Below, one piece after another: positions 6,151-7,902 of a stretch of DNA of 7,902 bases. Location of the stretch: the NCBI GenBank assembly GCA_003542655.1, contig DPKF01000015.1:1-7902 (forward strand), read 5' to 3'. Numbering within the stretch: the first letter of the stretch is position 1; each line of letters opens with the position of its first letter. This stretch comes from Holosporales bacterium. GTDB lineage: Bacteria; Pseudomonadota; Alphaproteobacteria; Paracaedibacterales; UBA11393. The position numbers were made by a program, and so were the translations under genes. The notes beneath the pieces were generated by a model. The model had not been told where the DNA came from, did not search any database, and saw only the letters and a program-made list of their open reading frames with translations.

Positions 6151-7188
6151 ATGAAAAAAATCCTCATTCTTGGCATTAACGGATTTATTGGAAGCGCCCT
6201 TTCAGAAAGTATTTTAAAAAATACAAACTGGGAAATTTATGGCATGGATATGGGAACGGATAAAATATCAGATTGTCTTGATGATGCCAGATTTAATTTT
6301 GCCGAAGGTGATATTACGATTAACAAAGAATGGATTGAATATCACGTTAAAAAATGTGACGTTGTTTTACCGCTGGTCGCCATTGCAACGCCATCCCTTT
6401 ATGTAACCGACCCTTTACGTGTATTTGAACTAGACTTTGAAGCGAACCTTGAAATTGTTCGCCAATGTGTGAAATATAAAAAACGCGTTATTTTTCCATC
6501 AACGTCAGAGGTTTATGGCATGTGCCAAGATGAAGGATTTGATGAAACAGAATCAAACTTGGTCACAGGCCCAATTAATAAACAGCGCTGGATCTATTCT
6601 TGTTCAAAACAATTATTAGACCGTGTTATTTATGCTTATGGTGTTCATAACGACTTAGATTATACCTTGTTCCGCCCATTTAACTGGGTTGGCCCTAAGC
6701 TAGACAGTTTGCTAACGGCAAAGGAAGGGTCTTCACGCGTTGTAACACAATTCATTAGTGATATTTTGCACAAACAAAAAATTCTTCTTGTGGATGGTGG
6801 CGAACAACGTCGCAGCTTAACAGATATTGATGATGGTATAGCCGCACTTATGAAAATTATCGAGAATAAAGATAAAAAAGCAACTGCGCAAATTTTCAAT
6901 ATTGGCAATCCAAAAAATGATATGTCTATTAAAGAATTAGCCCATGCATTAATTGACCTGATGAAACACTATCCAGCTTACAAAAAACTGGCCGAAGATA
7001 CTAAAATTGTTGAAATCAGCTCTAAAGAACATTACGGAAAGCATTATCAAGATATTGACAGGCGCGTACCATCCATTGAAAATGCACGCGCTATTTTGGG
7101 TTGGGAGCCAACTGTTAATATCACAACCTGTTTGAAAAAGACCCTTGATTATCATCTAGGGCACCCTAATGAACCTTTAGACGTATAG
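6151..7188 (+). CDS. Stand-alone ArnA-type UDP-glucuronate dehydrogenase/decarboxylase (NAD-dependent SDR)
   Basis: Extended short-chain dehydrogenase of 345 residues, closely resembling the C-terminal domain of E. coli ArnA along its whole length. That domain oxidises and decarboxylates UDP-glucuronate to UDP-4-keto-pentose. The NAD-binding GINGFIG is at 8-14. Stretches such as WIEYHVKKCDVVLPLVAIATP (split near 61-81) are almost ArnA-identical. The residues corresponding to ArnA Ser433, Glu434, Tyr463, Lys467 and Arg619 are present as Ser119, Glu120, Tyr149, Lys153 and Arg305. The N-terminal formyltransferase domain of ArnA is absent. Stand-alone enzymes of this kind are known in other bacteria as UDP-4-keto-pentose/UDP-xylose synthases (for example in Ralstonia). 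The product could therefore feed UDP-xylose or aminoarabinose lipid A modification; no arnB, arnC or arnT neighbour is present to decide. It has its own promoter and is followed 3 bp later by the SCO1 gene. Confidence 0.9.
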   Translation: MKKILILGINGFIGSALSESILKNTNWEIYGMDMGTDKISDCLDDARFNFAEGDITINKEWIEYHVKKCDVVLPLVAIATPSLYVTDPLRVFELDFEANLEIVRQCVKYKKRVIFPSTSEVYGMCQDEGFDETESNLVTGPINKQRWIYSCSKQLLDRVIYAYGVHNDLDYTLFRPFNWVGPKLDSLLTAKEGSSRVVTQFISDILHKQKILLVDGGEQRRSLTDIDDGIAALMKIIENKDKKATAQIFNIGNPKNDMSIKELAHALIDLMKHYPAYKKLAEDTKIVEISSKEHYGKHYQDIDRRVPSIENARAILGWEPTVNITTCLKKTLDYHLGHPNEPLDV

Positions 7189-7191
7189 TGC

Positions 7192-7818
7192 ATGAATATT
7201 AAGTCTATTCGCTACATATTTTGGTTGCTTTCCATCGTTTTGATGATTGGGCTTTGGTATCAATATAAAGAATCACTAGCACCAACAGCGCGTGTGCACA
7301 ATCAAGAAGGCACACAGATGGGGTCTTTAAATATAGGTGGTCCCTTTAAACTAAAAAATCAAGATGGTAAAATAATTAATAGCGAAGATAGCGCGCACAA
7401 AGTCCGCTTAGTCTATTTTGGCTATACCTATTGCCCAGATCTGTGCCCCCTAGCACTTGCAAATATCACGCAGGCAATCCACTTATTAAAACGTGATAAA
7501 GACCGTGTGGAAACCTATTTTATTACCATTGATCCAAAACGCGACACAAAAAAAAAATTAAAAGAATATCATAGTAATTTTCATCCCACTATTCACATGC
7601 TGAGGGGAAGCGACGCAGAATTAAAACCGATTATGAGCGCTTATAAGGTTTTTGCACAAAAAGTTGAAGATGAAAGCATGAACGATTATCTTGTTGATCA
7701 TTCTACCTTTATTTACGTCTTAAATAATAAGGGAGATGTTGTTGATGTGATGCCCCACACAACACCCGGAGATGAAATTTTTAGATCTATTAACAATCAG
7801 TTGTTTCAAAGAAAATAA
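7192..7818 (+). CDS. SCO1/SenC family copper-binding oxidase assembly protein
   Basis: Membrane-anchored, thioredoxin-fold protein of 208 residues that in this family delivers copper to, or reduces, the CuA site of cytochrome c oxidase subunit II. An N-terminal membrane helix is at about 7-23 with the rest periplasmic. The copper-binding CPDLC motif is at 81-85 (Cys81, Cys85) in VYFGYTYCPDLCP. The partner histidine is His170 in VDHSTFIYV. The segment FITIDPKRDT (110-119) is also typical of the family. The length is normal. The ATG lies 3 bp after the stop of the ArnA-like gene with no strong Shine-Dalgarno, so translational coupling is likely. This start keeps the membrane anchor, which later in-frame ATGs would lose. 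An A10 run at 7548-7557 lies between the cysteine motif and His170. No oxidase genes are visible in the window. Confidence 0.93.
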   Translation: MNIKSIRYIFWLLSIVLMIGLWYQYKESLAPTARVHNQEGTQMGSLNIGGPFKLKNQDGKIINSEDSAHKVRLVYFGYTYCPDLCPLALANITQAIHLLKRDKDRVETYFITIDPKRDTKKKLKEYHSNFHPTIHMLRGSDAELKPIMSAYKVFAQKVEDESMNDYLVDHSTFIYVLNNKGDVVDVMPHTTPGDEIFRSINNQLFQRK

Positions 7819-7823
7819 ACGAT

Positions 7824-7847
7824 CCACGGGGCAAACCCCAAGGTTTT
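7824..7847 (+). terminator. Weak terminator-like hairpin after the SCO1 gene
   Basis: GGGG (7828-7831), loop CAAA, CCCC (7836-7839) is flanked by CC (7824-7825) and GG (7842-7843), which can pair across a two-base mismatch, and is followed by TTTT (7844-7847). It starts 6 bp after the SCO1 stop. The stem is short and the U-tract has only four bases, so termination may be inefficient or may act with the next inverted repeat. Confidence 0.4.
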
Positions 7848-7853
7848 ATGTTC

Positions 7854-7880
7854 ATCTAAATCTATTTTCTCACTTTAGAT
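7854..7880. repeat. Inverted repeat with 7-bp arms, 13-nt loop
   Basis: ATCTAAA (7854-7860) and TTTAGAT (7874-7880) are perfect reverse complements around a T-rich loop. The element lies in non-coding DNA after the SCO1 gene. It could be part of a terminator region or the end of a transcript arriving from the right on the minus strand. No run of T follows closely on the plus strand, so the role is open. Confidence 0.35.
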
Positions 7881-7902
7881 AGGGCTGTTTTCTGATGGGC
7901 CT

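Noticed and set aside
6660..7155. Minus-strand frames inside the ArnA-like gene (6660-6908 and 6949-7155)
   Set aside because: They lie antisense to well-conserved enzyme sequence and lack start signals.
1..7902. tRNA, rRNA, CRISPR array, insertion sequence, toxin-antitoxin or phage-defence genes
   Set aside because: I looked on both strands and saw no cloverleaf, regularly spaced repeats, transposase motifs or defence-type domains.

Overview
The window looks like an ordinary chromosomal segment of an AT-rich alphaproteobacterium. The strongest clue is argS followed 1 bp later by a membrane-anchored SPOR-domain protein with the alphaproteobacterial 'ADPG...RPE-PGG...QD..VY-RL' juxtamembrane signature. 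The adenine/thymine bias, lysine- and asparagine-rich proteins and long A-runs would fit a host-associated lineage (Holosporales- or Rickettsiales-like), but that is inference. A SCO1/SenC protein implies aerobic respiration with a copper-containing cytochrome oxidase.

Layout. Positions 1-2955 (minus strand) hold argS and, after it, the SPOR-domain gene, which runs off the left edge. Positions 2956-3187 are a 232 bp divergent intergenic region. It contains a good sigma70-type promoter for argS, three CGATTT repeats over that promoter, a 16-bp-arm imperfect inverted repeat abutting the argS -35 box, an A/T palindrome, and weak promoter candidates for topA. Positions 3188-5566 (plus) encode DNA topoisomerase I. 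It is followed 32 bp later by a small gene for an unrecognised exported protein (5599-6027). A clear promoter at 6095-6123 then drives a two-gene unit: a stand-alone homologue of the ArnA dehydrogenase/decarboxylase domain (6151-7188) and, 3 bp later, a SCO1/SenC protein (7192-7818). The last 84 bases hold a weak terminator-like hairpin and a second inverted repeat, and no gene.

How the genes relate. Translation (argS), envelope/division (SPOR protein), DNA supercoiling (topA), nucleotide-sugar synthesis (ArnA-like) and oxidase assembly (SCO1) share no single pathway. I see no defence system, mobile element, CRISPR array, tRNA or rRNA. The points most worth a second look are the structured argS/topA intergenic region, an A8 slippery run at the 3' end of topA whose -1 frame is open straight into the next gene, an A10 run inside the SCO1 gene, the glutamine-rich SPOR protein, and the unrecognised exported protein. 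I do not see convincing evidence of a new multi-gene system.
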